NCBI GenBank assembly: GCA_934045905.1
Contig: CAKOGZ010000039.1
Coordinates: 124,001 to 188,000 of the forward strand
Direction: 5' to 3'
Source of the DNA: Leuctra nigra
Lineage: Eukaryota > Arthropoda > Insecta > Plecoptera > Leuctridae
Length of the DNA: 64,000 nucleotides
The notes below the pieces were generated by a model that had not been told where the DNA came from, made no database searches, and saw only the letters and a list, made by a program, of their open reading frames with translations. Positions 49,969-63,682 of the stretch are shown here, piece after piece; within the stretch, counting starts at the first letter, position 1; each line of letters opens with the position of its first letter. A program made the translations under genes and the position numbers.

Positions 49969-52848
49969 ACCTAGGAAATGAGGAAAATCTAAGGAACATT
50001 GTTAATTGTTACATTGTTACCTTTGTAGGCTAACCTAACCTTCATTGTTGGTCAATATACATTGACAAAAAAATGGATGAAAATCTATCGGGGGTCGACC
50101 CATCAGCTTTTGAATAACATGAACAGTTAATTCCGGCGAATCGGAGAGTCTGACATAAAAAAGTGTTTCTGCACTTTTTAAGCCTCTCACCATCTACTAT
50201 ATAGGGTAACGTTGTCAACTCTCTTAGAGTAATAGATTCGTCACAAAGTAGGAAACAAATAAAAAAATATCAATATGAGCTACTTCTAAAGTGGCACCCC
50301 CCTATTTTTATCGAATTTTCTTGAAGCCTACACAACGTTATGCCGAGAAATGAAATAAAACACTTTTCGAAAAAAATAGGCTTATAAATAAAATTATAAA
50401 AAAGAACCCCACTCTGCCCCCTTGGAGTCGCCCGACGCTGCCCTGTCAGATTATTATATAATAAAGTTAGGTTAATACAGGTTAGCGAAGCGAGCGTAGC
50501 TGACTCATCACAAGCTTTAACCTCCATTGTCTAAAAAATGGATGTAAACCTAGGAAATGAGGAAAATCTAAGGAACATTGTTAATTGTTAAATTGTTACC
50601 TTTGTAGGCTAACCTTCATTGTTGGTCAATATACATTGACAAAAAAATTAATGAAAATCTATAGGGGGTCGACCCATCAGCTTCTGAATAACATGAACAG
50701 TTAATTCCGGCGAATCGGAGAGTCTGACATAAAAAAGTGTTTCTGCACTTTTTAAGCCTCTCACCATCTACTATATAGGGTAACGTTGTCAACTCTCTTA
50801 GAGTAATAGATTCGTCACAAAGTAGGAAACAAATAAAAAAATATCAATATGAGCTACTTCTAAAGTGGCACCTCCCTATTTTTATCGAATTTTCTTGAAG
50901 CCTACACAACGTTATGCCGAGAAATGAAATAAAACACTTTTCGAAAAAAAATAGGCTTATAAATAAAATTATAAAAAAGAACCCCACTCTGCCCCCTTGG
51001 AGTCGCCCGACGCTGCCCTGTCAGATTATTATATAATAAAGTTAGGTTAATACAGGTTAGCGAAGCGAGCGTAGCTGACTCATCACAAGCTTTAACCTCC
51101 ATTGACTAAAAAATGGATGAAAACCTAGGAAATGAGGAAAATCTAAGGAACATTGTTAATTGTTACATTGTTACCTTTGTAGGCTAACCTACATTGTTGG
51201 TCAATATACATTGACAAAAAAATGGATGTAAATCTATCACGGGTCGACCCATCAGCTTCTGAATAACATGAACAGTTAATTCCGGCGAATCGGAGAGTCT
51301 GACATAAAAAAGTGTTTCTGCACTTTTTAAGCCTCTCACCATCTACTATATAGGGTAACGTTGTCAACTCTCTTAGAGTAATAGATTCCTCACAAAGAAG
51401 GAAACAAATAAAAAAATATCAATATGAGCTACTTCTAAAGTGGCACCCCCCTATTTTTATCGAATTTTCTTGAAGCCTACACAACGTTATGCCGAGAAAT
51501 GAAATAAAACACTTTTCGAAAAAAAATAGGCTTATAAATAAAATTATAAAAAAGAACCCCACTCTGCCCCCTTGGAGTCGCCCGACGCTGCCCTGTCAGA
51601 TTATTATATAATAAAGTTAGGTTAATACAGGTTAGCGAAGCGAGCGTAGCTGACTCATCACAAGCTTTAACCTCCATTTACTAAAAAATGGATGAAAACC
51701 TAGGAAATGAGGAAAATCTAAGGAACATTGTTAATTGTTACATTGTTACCTTTGTAGGCTAACCTACATTGTTGGTCAATATACATTGACAAAAAAATGG
51801 ATGAAAATCTATCGGGGGTCGACCCATCAGCTTCTGAATAACATGAACAGTTAATTCCGGCGAATCGGAGAGTCTGACATAAAAAAGTGTTTCTGCACTT
51901 TTTAAGCCTCTCACCATCTACTATATAGGGTAACGTTGTCAACTCTCTTAGAGTAATAGATTCGTCACAAAGTAGGAAACAAATAAAAAAATATCAATAT
52001 GAGCTACTTCTAAAATGGCACCCCCCTATTTTTATCGAATTTTCTTGAAGCCTACACAACATTATGCCGAGAAATGAAATAAAACACTTTTCGAAAAAAA
52101 ATAGGCTTATAAATAAAATTATAAAAAAGAACCCCACTCTGCCCCCTTGGAGTCGCCCGACGCTGCCCTGTCAGATTATTATATATTAAAGTTAGGTTAA
52201 TACAGGTTAGCGAAGCGAGCGTAGCTGACTCATCACAAGCTTTAACCTCCATTGACTAAAAAAATGGATGAAAACCTAGGAAATGAGGAAAATCTAAGGA
52301 ACATTGTTAATTGTTACATTGTTACCTTTGTAGGCTAACCTACATTGTTGGTCAATATACATTGACAAAAAAATGGATGAAAATCGATCGGGGGTCGACC
52401 CATCAGCTTCTGAATAACATGAACAGTTAATTCCGGCGAATCGGAGAGTCTGACATAAAAAAGTGTTTCTGCACTTTTTAAGCCTCTCACCATCTACTAT
52501 ATAGGGTAACGTTGTCAACTCTCTTAGAGTAATAGATTCGTCACAAAGTAGGAAACAAATAAAAAAATATCAATATGAGCTACTTCTAAAGTGGCACCCC
52601 CCTATTTTTATCGAATTTTCTTGAAGCCTACACAACGTTATGCCGAGAAATGAAATAAAAAACTTTTCGAAAAAAAATAGGCTTATAAATAAAATTATAA
52701 AAAAGAACCCCACTCTGCCCCCTTGGAGTCGCCCGACGCTGCCCTGTCAGATTATTATATAATAAAGTTAGGTTAATACAGGTTAGCGGAGCGATTGTAG
52801 CTGACTCATCACAAGCTTTAACCTCCATTGACTAAAAAATGGATGAAA
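49969..52848. repeat. Higher-order pentamer of class A variants (2,880 bp), copy 2
   Basis: Monomers start at 49969, 50548, 51123, 51698 and 52274 with the same five ordered markers as 41443-44316. The first member is 579 bp because of a 5-bp insertion that makes GGCTAACCTAACCTTC near 50030. The second has GGCACCTCCC, shared with the equivalent member at 56879. The fifth has private GCGGAGCGATTG near 52788. Confidence 0.92.
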
Positions 52849-54573
52849 ACCTAGGAAATGAGGAAAATCTAAGGAACATTGTTAATTGTTACATTGTTAC
52901 CTTTGTAGGCTAACCTACATTGTTGGTCAATATACATTGACAAAAAAATGGATGAAAATCTATCGGGGGTCGACCCATCAGCTTCTGAATAACATGAACA
53001 GTTAATTCCGGCGAATCGGAGAGTCTGACATAAAAAAGTGTTTCTGCACTTTTTAAGCCTCTCACCATCTACTATATAGGGTAACGTTGTCAACTCTCTT
53101 AGAGTAATAGATTCGTCACAAAGTAGGAAACAAATAAAAAAATATCAATATGAGCTACTTCTAAAGTGGCACCCCCCTATTTTTATCGAATTTTCTTGAA
53201 GCCTACACAACGTTATGCCGAGAAATGAAATAAAACACTTTTCGAAAAAAAATAGGCTTATAAATAAAATTATAAAAAAGAACCCCACTCTGCCCCCTTG
53301 GAGTCGCCCGACGCTGCCCTGTCAGATTATTATATAATAAAGTTAGGTTAATACAGGTTAGCGAAGCGAGCGTAGCTGACTCATCACAAGCTTTAACCTC
53401 CATTGACTAAAAAATGGATGAAAACCTAGGAAATGAGGAAAATCTAAGGAACATTGTTAATTGTTACATTGTTACCTTTGTAGGCTAACCTACATTGTTG
53501 GTCAATATACATTGACAAAAAAATGGATGTAAATCTATCGGGGGTCGACCCATCAGCTTCTGAATAACATGAACAGTTAATTCCGGCGAATCGGAGAGTC
53601 TGACATAAAAAAGTGTTTCTGCACTTTTTAAGCCTCTCACCATCTACTATATAGGGTAACGTTGTCAACTCTCTTGGAGTAATAGATTCGTCACAAAGTA
53701 GGAAACAAATAAAAAAATATCAATATGAGCTACTTCTAAAGTGGCACCCCCCTATTTTTATCGAATTTTCTTGAAGCCTACACAACGTTATGCCGAGAAA
53801 TGAAATAAAACACTTTTCGAAAAAAAATAGGCTTATAAATAAAATTATAAAAAAGAACCCCACTCTGCCCCCTTGGAGTCGCCCGACGCTGCCCTGTCAG
53901 ATTATTATATAATAAAGTTAGGTTAATACAGGTTAGCGAAGCGAGCGTAGCTGACTCATCACAAGCTTTAACCTCCATTGACTAAAAAATGGATGAAAAC
54001 CTAGGAAATGAGGAAAATCTAAGGAACATTGTTAATTGTTACATTGTTACCTTTGTAGGCTAACCTACATTGTTGGTCAATATACATTGACAAAAAAATG
54101 GATGAAAATCTATCGGGGGTCGACCCATCAGCTTCTGAATAACATGAACAGTTAATTCCGGCGAATCGGAGAGTCTGACATAAAAAAGTGTTTCTGCACT
54201 TTTTAAGCCTCTCACCATCTACTATATATGGTAACGTTGTCAACTCTCTTAGAGTAATAGATTCGTCACAAAGTAGGAAACAAATAAAAAAATATCAATA
54301 TGAGCTACTTCTAAAGTGGCACCCCCCTATTTTTATCGAATTTTCTTGAAGCCTACACAACGTTATGCCGAGAAATGAAATAAAACACTTTTCGAAAAAA
54401 AATAGGCTTATAAATAAAATTATAAAAAAGAACCCCACTCTGCCCCCTTGGAGTCGCCCGACGCTGCCCTGTCAGATTATTATATAATAAAGTTAGGTTA
54501 ATACAGGTTAGCGAAGCGAGCGTAGCTGACTCATCACAAGCTTTAACCTCCATTGACTAAAAAATGGATGAAA
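52849..54573. repeat. Three class A monomers
   Basis: Monomers 52849-53423, 53424-53998 and 53999-54573. The middle one carries GGATGTAAATC, the marker of the third pentamer member, so this run may be a remnant of another pentamer. The last has TATATATGGTAACG. Confidence 0.87.
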
Positions 54574-55264
54574 ACCTAGGAAATGAGGAAAATCTAAGGA
54601 ACATTGTAAATTGTTACATTGTTACCTTTGAAGGCTAACCTACATTGTTGGTCAATATACATTGACAAAAAAATGGCTGAAAACCTAGGAAATGATGAAA
54701 ATCTAAGGAACATTGTTAATTGTGACATTGTTACCTTTGTAGGCTAACCTACATTGTTGGTCAATATACATTGACAAAAAAAATGGATGAAAATCTATCG
54801 GGGGTGAACCCATCAGCTTCTGAATAACATGAACAGTTAATTCCGGCGAATCGGAGAGTCTGACATAAAAAAGTGTTTTTGCACTTTTTAAGCCTCTCAC
54901 CATCTACTATATAGGGTAACGTTGTCAACTCTCTTAGAGTAATAGATTCGTCACAAAGTAGGAAACAAATAAAAAAATATCAATATGAGCTACTTCTAAA
55001 GTGGCACCCCCCTATTTTTATCGAATTTTCTTGAAGCCTACACAACGTTATGCCTAAAAATGAAATAAAACACTTTTCGAAAATAATAGGCTTAACATTA
55101 ACATGTAATAAAAAATCTCCCCTCTGCCTCCTGGAGTCGCCCGACGTTGCCCGGTCAGATAATTTTATAATAAAGTTGGGTTAGGGTAGGTTAGCGAAGC
55201 GAGCGAAGCGGGCGTAGCTTACCCTTAACAAGCTTTAACCTACAGTGACAAAAAATTGATGAAA
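54574..55264. repeat. Class X monomer with two modules and G-type end (691 bp), copy 3
   Basis: Modules start at 54574 and 54683, the body at 54793. All X markers are present and nearly match 48237-48927. Private change: GCGAAGCGGGCG in the 9-bp duplication region near 55206. Confidence 0.92.
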
Positions 55265-56304
55265 ACCTATCAGGATTGTGCCCTTCTGCTTCTGAAGGAC
55301 ATAAACTAAGAAATGCGGCGTATCGGAGCGTCTGACAGAAAAAGTGTTTCAGCACTTTTTAAGCCTCTCTCCATCATCTATATGGTGTATCATTTTCAGC
55401 TCTCTAAGAGTAATAGATTCGTCACAAAGTAGGAAACAAACAAAACTTTCTCAATATGACCTACTTCTAAAGTGGCACCCCCCTGTTTTTATCGAATTTT
55501 CTTGATGCCTACACAACGTTATGCCGAGAAATGTAATAAAACACTTTTCGAAAAAAAATAGGCTTATAAATAAAATTATAAAAAAGAACCCCACTCTGCC
55601 CCCTTGGAGTCGCCCGACGCTGCCCTGTCAGATTATTATATAATAAAGTTAGGTTAATACAGGTTAGCGAAGCGAGCGTAGCTGACTCATCACAAGCTTT
55701 AACCTCCATTGACTAAAAAATGGATGAAAACCTAGGAAATGAGGAAAATCTAAGGAACATTGTTAATTGTTACATTGTTACCTTTGTAGGCTAACCTACA
55801 TTGTTGGTCAATATACATTGACAAAAAAATGGATGAAAATCTATCGGGGGTCGACCCATCAGCTTCTGAATAACATGAACAGTTAATTCCGGCGAATCGG
55901 AGAGTCTGACATAAAAAAGTGTTTCTGCACTTTTTAAGCCTCTCACCATCTACTATATAGGGTAACGTTGTCAACTCTCTTAGAGTAATAGATTCGTCAC
56001 AAAGTAGGAAACAAATAAAAAAATATCAATATGAGCTACTTCTAAAGTGGCACCCCCCTATTTTTATCGAATTTTCTTGAAGCCTACACAACGTTATGCC
56101 GAGAAATGAAATAAAACACTTTTCGAAAAAAAATAGGCTTATAAATAAAATTATAAAAAAGAACCCCACTCTGCCCCCTTGGAGTCGCCCGACGCTGCCC
56201 TGTCAGATTATTATATAATAAAGTTAGGTTAATACAGGTTAGCGAAGCGAGCGTAGCTGACTCATCACAAGCTTTAACCTCCATTGACTAAAAAATGGAT
56301 GAAA
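55265..56304. repeat. s-A pair linking X monomer and pentamer, second copy
   Basis: Monomers s 55265-55729 (465 bp) and A 55730-56304. The s shares TTTCAGCAC with 48928 and lacks one A in GACAGAAAAAGTG. Position and order match 48928-49968. Confidence 0.87.
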
Positions 56305-59180
56305 ACCTAGGAAATGAGGAAAATCTAAGGAACATTGTTAATTGTTACATTGTTACCTTTGTAGGCTAACCTTCATTGTTGGTCAATATACATTGACAAA
56401 AAAATGGATGAAAATCTATCGGGGGTCGACCCATCAGCTTTTGAATAACATGAACAGTTAATTCCGGCGAATCGGAGAGTCTGACATAAAAAAGTGTTTC
56501 TGCACTTTTTAAGCCTCTCACCATCTACTATATAGGGTAACGTTGTCAACTCTCTTAGAGTAATAGATTCGTCACAAAGTAGGAAACAAATAAAAAAATA
56601 TCAATATGAGCTACTTCTAAAGTGGCACCCCCCTATTTTTATCGAATTTTCTTGAAGCCTACACAACGTTATGCCGAGAAATGAAATAAAACACTTTTCG
56701 AAAAAAATAGGCTTATAAATAAAATTATAAAAAAGAACCCCACTCTGCCCCCTTGGAGTCGCCCGACGCTGCCCTGTCAGATTATTATATAATAAAGTTA
56801 GGTTAATACAGGTTAGCGAAGCGAGCGTAGCTGACTCATCACAAGCTTTAACCTCCATTGTCTAAAAAATGGATGAAAACCTAGGAAATGAGGAAAATCT
56901 AAGGAACATTGTTAATTGTTAAATTGTTACCTTTGTAGGCTAACCTTCATTGTTGGTCAATATACATTGACAAAAAAATTAATGAAAATCTATAGGGGGT
57001 CGACCCATCAGCTTCTGAATAACATGAACAGTTAATTCCGGCGAATCGGAGAGTCTGACATAAAAAAAGTGTTTCTGCACTTTTTAAGCCTCTCACCATC
57101 TACTATATAGGGTAACGTTGTCAACTCTCTTAGAGTAATAGATTCGTCACAAAGTAGGAAACAAATAAAAAAATATCAATATGAGCTACTTCTAAAGTGG
57201 CACCTCCCTATTTTTATCGAATTTTCTTGAAGCCTACACAACGTTATGCCGAGAAATGAAATAAAACACTTTTCGAAAAAAAATAGGCTTATAAATAAAA
57301 TTATAAAAAAGAACCCCACTCTGCCCCCTTGGAGTCGCCCGACGCTGCCCTGTCAGATTATTATATAATAAAGTTAGGTTAATACAGGTTAGCGAAGCGA
57401 GCGTAGCTGACTCATCACAAGCTTTAACCTCCATTGACTAAAAAATGGATGAAAACCTAGGAAATGAGGAAAATCTAAGGAACATTGTTAATTGTTACAT
57501 TGTTACCTTTGTAGGCTAACCTACATTGTTGGTCAATATACATTGACAAAAAAATGGATGTAAATCTATCGGGGGTCGACCCATCAGCTTCTGAATAACA
57601 TGAACAGTTAATTCCGGCGAATCGGAGAGTCTGACATAAAAAAGTGTTTCTGCACTTTTTAAGCCTCTCACCATCTACTATATAGGGTAACGTTGTCAAC
57701 TCTCTTAGAGTAATAGATTCGTCACAAAGTAGGAAACAAATAAAAAAATATCAATATGAGCTACTTCTAAAGTGGCACCCCCCTATTTTTATCGAATTTT
57801 CTTGAAGCCTACACAACGTTATGCCGAGAAATGAAATAAAACACTTTTCGAAAAAAAATAGGCTTATAAATAAAATTATAAAAAAGAACCCCACTCTGCC
57901 CCCTTGGAGTCGCCCGACGCTGCCCTGTCAGATTATTATATAATAAAGTTAGGTTAATACAGGTTAGCGAAGCGAGCGTAGCTGACTCATCACAAGCTTT
58001 AACCTCCATTTACTAAAAAATGGATGAAAACCTAGGAAATGAGGAAAATCTAAGGAACATTGTTAATTGTTACATTGTTACCTTTGTAGGCTAACCTAAA
58101 TTGTTGGTCAATATACATTGACAAAAAAATGGATGAAAATCTATCGGGGGTCGACCCATCAGCTTCTGAATAACATGAACAGTTAATTCCGGCGAATCGG
58201 AGAGTCTGACATAAAAAAGTGTTTCTGCACTTTTTAAGCCTCTCACCATCTACTATATAGGGTAACGTTGTCAACTCTCTTAGAGTAATAGATTCGTCAC
58301 AAAGTAGGAAACAAATAAAAAAATATCAATATGAGCTACTTCTAAAATGGCACCCCCCTATTTTTATCGAATTTTCTTGAAGCCTACACAACATTATGCC
58401 GAGAAATGAAATAAAACACTTTTCGAAAAAAAATAGGCTTATAAATAAAATTATAAAAAAGAACCCCACTCTGCCCCCTTGGAGTCGCCCGACGCTGCCC
58501 TGTCAGATTATTATATATTAAAGTTAGGTTAATACAGGTTAGCGAAGCGAGCGTAGCTGACTCATCACAAGCTTTAACCTCCATTGACTAAAAAAATGGA
58601 TGAAAACCTAGGAAATGAGGAAAATCTAAGGAACATTGTTAATTGTTACATTGTTACCTTTGTAGGCTAACCTACATTGTTGGTCAATATACATTGACAA
58701 AAAAATGGATGAAAATCGATCGGGGGTCGACCCATCAGCTTCTGAATAACATGAACAGTTAATTCCGGCGAATCGGAGAGTCTGACATAAAAAAGTGTTT
58801 CTGCACTTTTTAAGCCTCTCACCATCTACTATATAGGGTAACGTTGTCAACTCTCTTAGAGTAATAGATTCGTCACAAAGTAGGAAACAAATAAAAAAAT
58901 ATCAATATGAGCTACTTCTAAAGTGGCACCCCCCTATTTTTATCGAATTTTCTTGAAGCCTACACAACGTTATGCCGAGAAATGAAATAAAACACTTTTC
59001 GAAAAAAAATAGGCTTATAAATAAAATTATAAAAAAGAACCCCACTCTGCCCCCTTGGAGTCGCCCGACGCTGCCCTGTCAGATTATTATATAATAAAGT
59101 TAGGTTAATACAGGTTAGCGAAGCGAGCGTAGCTGACTCATCACAAGCTTTAACCTCCATTGACTAAAAAATGGATGAAA
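56305..59180. repeat. Higher-order pentamer of class A variants (2,876 bp), copy 3
   Basis: Monomers start at 56305, 56879, 57455, 58030 and 58606 with the five ordered markers. It shares with copy 2 both GGCACCTCCC and the altered palindrome TTATTATATATTAA (58515), which copy 1 lacks, so copies 2 and 3 are closest. Confidence 0.92.
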
Positions 59181-59755
59181 ACCTAGGAAATGAGGAAAAT
59201 CTAAGGAACATTGTTAATTGTTACATTGTTACCTTTGTAGGCTAACCTACATTGTTGGTCAATATACATTGACAAAAAAATGGATGAAAATCTATCGGGG
59301 GTCGACCCATCAGCTTCTGAATAACATGAACAGTTAATTCCGGCGAATCGGAGAGTCTGACATAAAAAAGTGTTTCTGCACTTTTTAAGCCTCTCACCAT
59401 CTACTATATAGGGTACCGTTGTCAACTCTCTTAGAGTAATAGATTCGTCACAAAGTAGGAAACAAATAAAAAAATATCAATATGAGCTACTTCTAAAGTG
59501 GCACCCCCCTATTTTTATCGAATTTTCTTGAAGCCTACACAACGTTATGCCGAGAAATGAAATAAAACACTTTTCGAAAAAAAATAGGCTTATAAATAAA
59601 ATTATAAAAAAGAACCCCACTCTGCCCCCTTGGAGTCGCCCGACGCTGCCCTGTCAGATTATTATATAATAAAGTTAGGTTAATACAGGTTAGCGAAGCG
59701 AGCGTAGCTGACTCATCACAAGCTTTAACCTCCATTGACTAAAAAATGGATGAAA
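59181..59755. repeat. Single class A monomer between pentamers
   Basis: A 575-bp monomer with one private change (GGGTACCGTTG near 59411, which makes a KpnI site). It separates the third pentamer from the four-member one. Confidence 0.87.
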
Positions 59756-62054
59756 ACCTAGGAAATGAGGAAAATCTAAGGAACATTGTTAATTGTTACA
59801 TTGTTACCTTTGTAGGCTAACCTTCATTGTTGGTCAATATACATTGACAAAAAAATGGATGAAAATCTATCGGGGGTCGACCCATCAGCTTTTGAATAAC
59901 ATGAACAGTTAATTCCGGCGAATCGGAGAGTCTGACATAAAAAAGTGTTTCTGCACTTTTTAAGCCTCTCACCATCTACTATATAAGGTAACGTTGTCAA
60001 CTCTCTTAGAGTAATAGATTCGTCACAAAGTAGGAAACAAATAAAAAAATATCAATATGAGCTACTTCTAAAGTGGCACCCCCCTATTTTTATCGAATTT
60101 TCTTGAAGCCTACACAACGTTATGCCGAGAAATGAAATAAAACACTTTTCGAAAAAAATAGGCTTATAAATAAAATTATAAAAAAGAACCCCACTCTGCC
60201 CCCTTGGAGTCGCCCGACGCTGCCCTGTCAGATTATTATATAATAAAGTTAGGTTAATACAGGTTAGCGAAGCGAGCGTAGCTGACTCATCACAAGCTTT
60301 AACCTCCATTGTCTAAAAAATGGATGAAAACCTAGGAAATGAGGAAAATCTAAGGAACATTGTTAATTGTTAAATTGTTACCTTTGTAGGCTAACCTTCA
60401 TTGTTGGTCAAAATACATTGACAAAAAAATTAATGAAAATCTATAGGGTGTCGACCCATCAGCTTCTGAATAACATGAACAGTTAATTCCGGCGAATCGG
60501 AGAGTCTGACATAAAAAAGTGTTTCTGCACTTTTTAAGCCTCTCACCATCTACTATATAGGGTAACGTTGTCAACTCTCTTAGAGTAATAGATTCGTCAC
60601 AAAGTAGGAAACAAATAAAAAAATATCAATATGAGCTACTTCTAAAGTGGCACCCCCCTATTTTTATCGAATTTTCTTGAAGCCTACACAACGTTATGCC
60701 GAGAAATGAAATAAAACACTTTTCAAAAAAAAATAGGCTTATAAATAAAATTATAAAAAAGAACCCCACTCTGCCCCCTTGGAGTCGCCCGACGCTGCCC
60801 TGTCAGATTATTATATAATAAAGTTAGGTTAATACAGGTTAGCGAAGCGAGCGTAGCTGACTCATCACAAGCTTTAACCTCCATTGACTAAAAAATGGAT
60901 GAAAACCTAGGAAATGAGGAAATCTAAGGAACATTGTTAATTGTTACATTGTTACCTTTGTAGGCTAACCTACATTGTTGGTAAATATACATTGACAAAA
61001 AAATGGATGTAAATCTATCGGGGGTCGACCTATCAGCTTCTGAATAACATGAACAGTTAATTCCGGCGAATCGGAGAGTCTGACATAAAAAAGTGTTTCT
61101 GCACTTTTTAAGCCTCTCACCATCTACTATATAGGGTAACGTTGTCAACTCTCTTAGAGTAATAGATTCGTCACAAAGTAGGAAACAAATAAAAAAATAT
61201 CAATATGAGCTACTTCTAAAGTGGCACCCCCCTATTTTTATCGAATTTTCTTGAAGCCTACACAACGTTATGCCGAGAAATGAAATAAAACACTTTTCGA
61301 AAAAAAATAGGCTTATAAATAAAATTATAAAAAAGAACCCCACTCTGCCCCCTTGGAGTCGCCCGACGCTGCCCTGTCAGATTATTATATAATAAAGTTA
61401 GGTTAATACAGGTTAGCGAAGCGAGCGTAGCTGACTCATCACAAGCTTTAACCTCCATTGACTAAAAAATGGATGAAAACCTAGGAAATGAGGAAAATCT
61501 AAGGAACATTGTTAATTGTTACATTGTTACCTTTGTAGGCTAACCTACATTGTTGGTCAATATACATTGACAAAAAAATGGATGAAAATCTATCGGGGGT
61601 CGACCCATCAGCTTCTGAATAACATGAACAGTTAATTCCGGCGAATCGGAGAGTCTGACATAAAAAAGTGTTTCTGCACTTTTTAAGCCTCTCACCATCT
61701 ACTATATAGGGTAACGTTGTCAACTCTCTTAGAGTAATAGATTCGTCACAAAGTAGGAAACAAATAAAAAAATATCAATATGAGCTACTTCTAAAATGGC
61801 ACCCCCCTATTTTTATCGAATTTTCTTGAAGCCTACACAACATTATGCCGAGAAATGAAATAAAACACTTTTCGAAAAAAAAATAGGCTTATAAATAAAA
61901 TTATAAAAAAGAACCCCACTCTGCCCCCTTGGAGTCGCCCGACGCTGCCCTGTCAGATTATTATATAATAAAGTTAGGTTAATACAGGTTAGCGAAGCGA
62001 GCGTAGCTGACTCATCACAAGCTTTAACCTCCATTGACTAAAAAATGGATGAAA
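59756..62054. repeat. Pentamer-derived tetramer of class A variants (2,299 bp)
   Basis: Monomers start at 59756, 60330, 60905 and 61479 and carry the first four of the five ordered markers; the AAATCGATCGGG member is missing. Private changes include TATAAGGTAACG, TCAAAATACATTG, TTTTCAAAAAAAA (palindrome lost) and GAGGAAATCTAAGG. Confidence 0.9.
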
Positions 62055-63101
62055 ACCTAGGAAATGAGGAAAATCTAAGGAACATTGTTAATTGTTAAAT
62101 TGTTACCTTTGTAGGCTAACCTTCATTGTTGGTCAATATACATTGACAAAAAAATTAATGAAAATCTATAGGGGGTCGACCCATCAGCTTCTGAATAACA
62201 TGAACAGTTAATTCCGGCGAATCGGAGAGTCTGACATAAAAAAGTGTTTCTGCACTTTTTAAGCCTCTCACCATCTACTATATAGGGTAACGTTGTCAAC
62301 TCTCTTAGAGTAATAGATTCGTCACAAAGTAGGAAACAAATAAAAAAATATCAATATGAGCTACTTCTAAAGTGGCACCCCCCTATTTTTATCGAATTTT
62401 CTTGAAGCCTACACAACGTTATGCCGAGAAATGAAATAAAACACTTTTCGAAAATAATAGGCTTAACATTAACATGTAAAAAAAAATCTCCCCTCTGCCT
62501 CCTGGAGTCGCCCGACGTTGCCCGGTCAGATAATTTTATAATAAAGTTAGGTTAGGGTAGGTGAGCGAAGCGAGCGAAGCGAGCGTAGCTGACCCTGTAC
62601 AAGCTTTAACCTACAGTGACAAAAAATTGATGAAAACCTATCAGGATTGTGCCCTTCTGCTTCTGAAGGACATAAACTAAGAAATGCGGCGTATCGGAGC
62701 GTCTGACAGAAAAAAGTGTTTCAGCACTTTTTAAGCCTCTCTCCATCATCTATATGGTGTATCATTTTCAGCTCTCTTAGAGTAATAGATTCGTCACAAA
62801 GTAGGAAACAAACAAAACTTTTTCAATATGACCTACTTCTAAAGTGGCACCCCCCTGTTTTTATCGAATTTTCTTGATGCCTACACAACGTTATGCCGAG
62901 AAATGTAATAAAACACTTTTCGAAAAAAAATAGGCTTATAAATAAAATTATAAAAAAGAACCCCACTCTGCCCCCTTGGAGTCGCCCGACGCTGCCCTGT
63001 CAGATTATTATATAATAAAGTTAGGTTAATACAGGTTAGCGAAGCGAGCGTAGCTGACTCATCACAAGCTTTAACCTCCATTGACTAAAAAATGGATGAA
63101 A
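62055..63101. repeat. G9-s pair
   Basis: Monomers G 62055-62635 and s 62636-63101. The G begins with the second pentamer marker (TGTTAAATTG, TTAATGAAAATCTATAGG) and then continues as G, so it joins the pentamer type to family II. CCTGTACAAGC replaces CCTTAACAAGC, as at 46583 and 63643. Confidence 0.88.
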
Positions 63102-63682
63102 ACCTAGGAAATGAGGAAAATCTAAGGAACATTGTTAATTGTTACATTGTTACCTTTGTAGGCTAACCTACATTGTTGGTCAATATACATTGACAAAAAA
63201 ATGGATGAAAATCTATCGGGGGTCGACCCATCAGCTTCTGAATAATATGAACAGTTAATTCCGGCGAATCGGAGAGTCTGACATAAAAAAGTGTTTCTGC
63301 ACTTTTTAAGCCTCTCTCCATCATCTATATGGTGTATCATTTTCAGCTCTCTAAGAGTAATAGATTCGTCACAAAGTAGGAAACAAACAAAACTTTTTCA
63401 ATATGACCTACTTCTAAAGTGGCACCCACCTGTTTTTATCGAATTTTCTTGATGCCTACACAACGTTATGCCGAGAAATGAAATAAAACACTTTTCGAAA
63501 AAAATAGGCTTAACATTAACATGTAAAAAAAAATCTCCCCTCTGCCTCCTGGAGTCGCCCGACGTTGCCCGGTCAGATAATTTTATAATAAAGTTAGTTT
63601 AGGGTAGGTAAGCGAAGCGAGCGAAGCGAGCGTAGCTGACCCTGTACAAGCTTTAACCTACAGTGACAAAAAATTGATGAAA
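63102..63682. repeat. Chimeric G monomer with family II middle (581 bp)
   Basis: It has the 109-bp module and family I sequence up to CTTTTTAAGCCTCTC (about 63315), then family II (TCCATCATCTATATGG, AACAAACAAAAC, CTTGATGCC), a short family I marker (GAAATGAAATAAAAC) and the G-type end. No other module-bearing monomer in the window has a family II middle. Confidence 0.88.
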
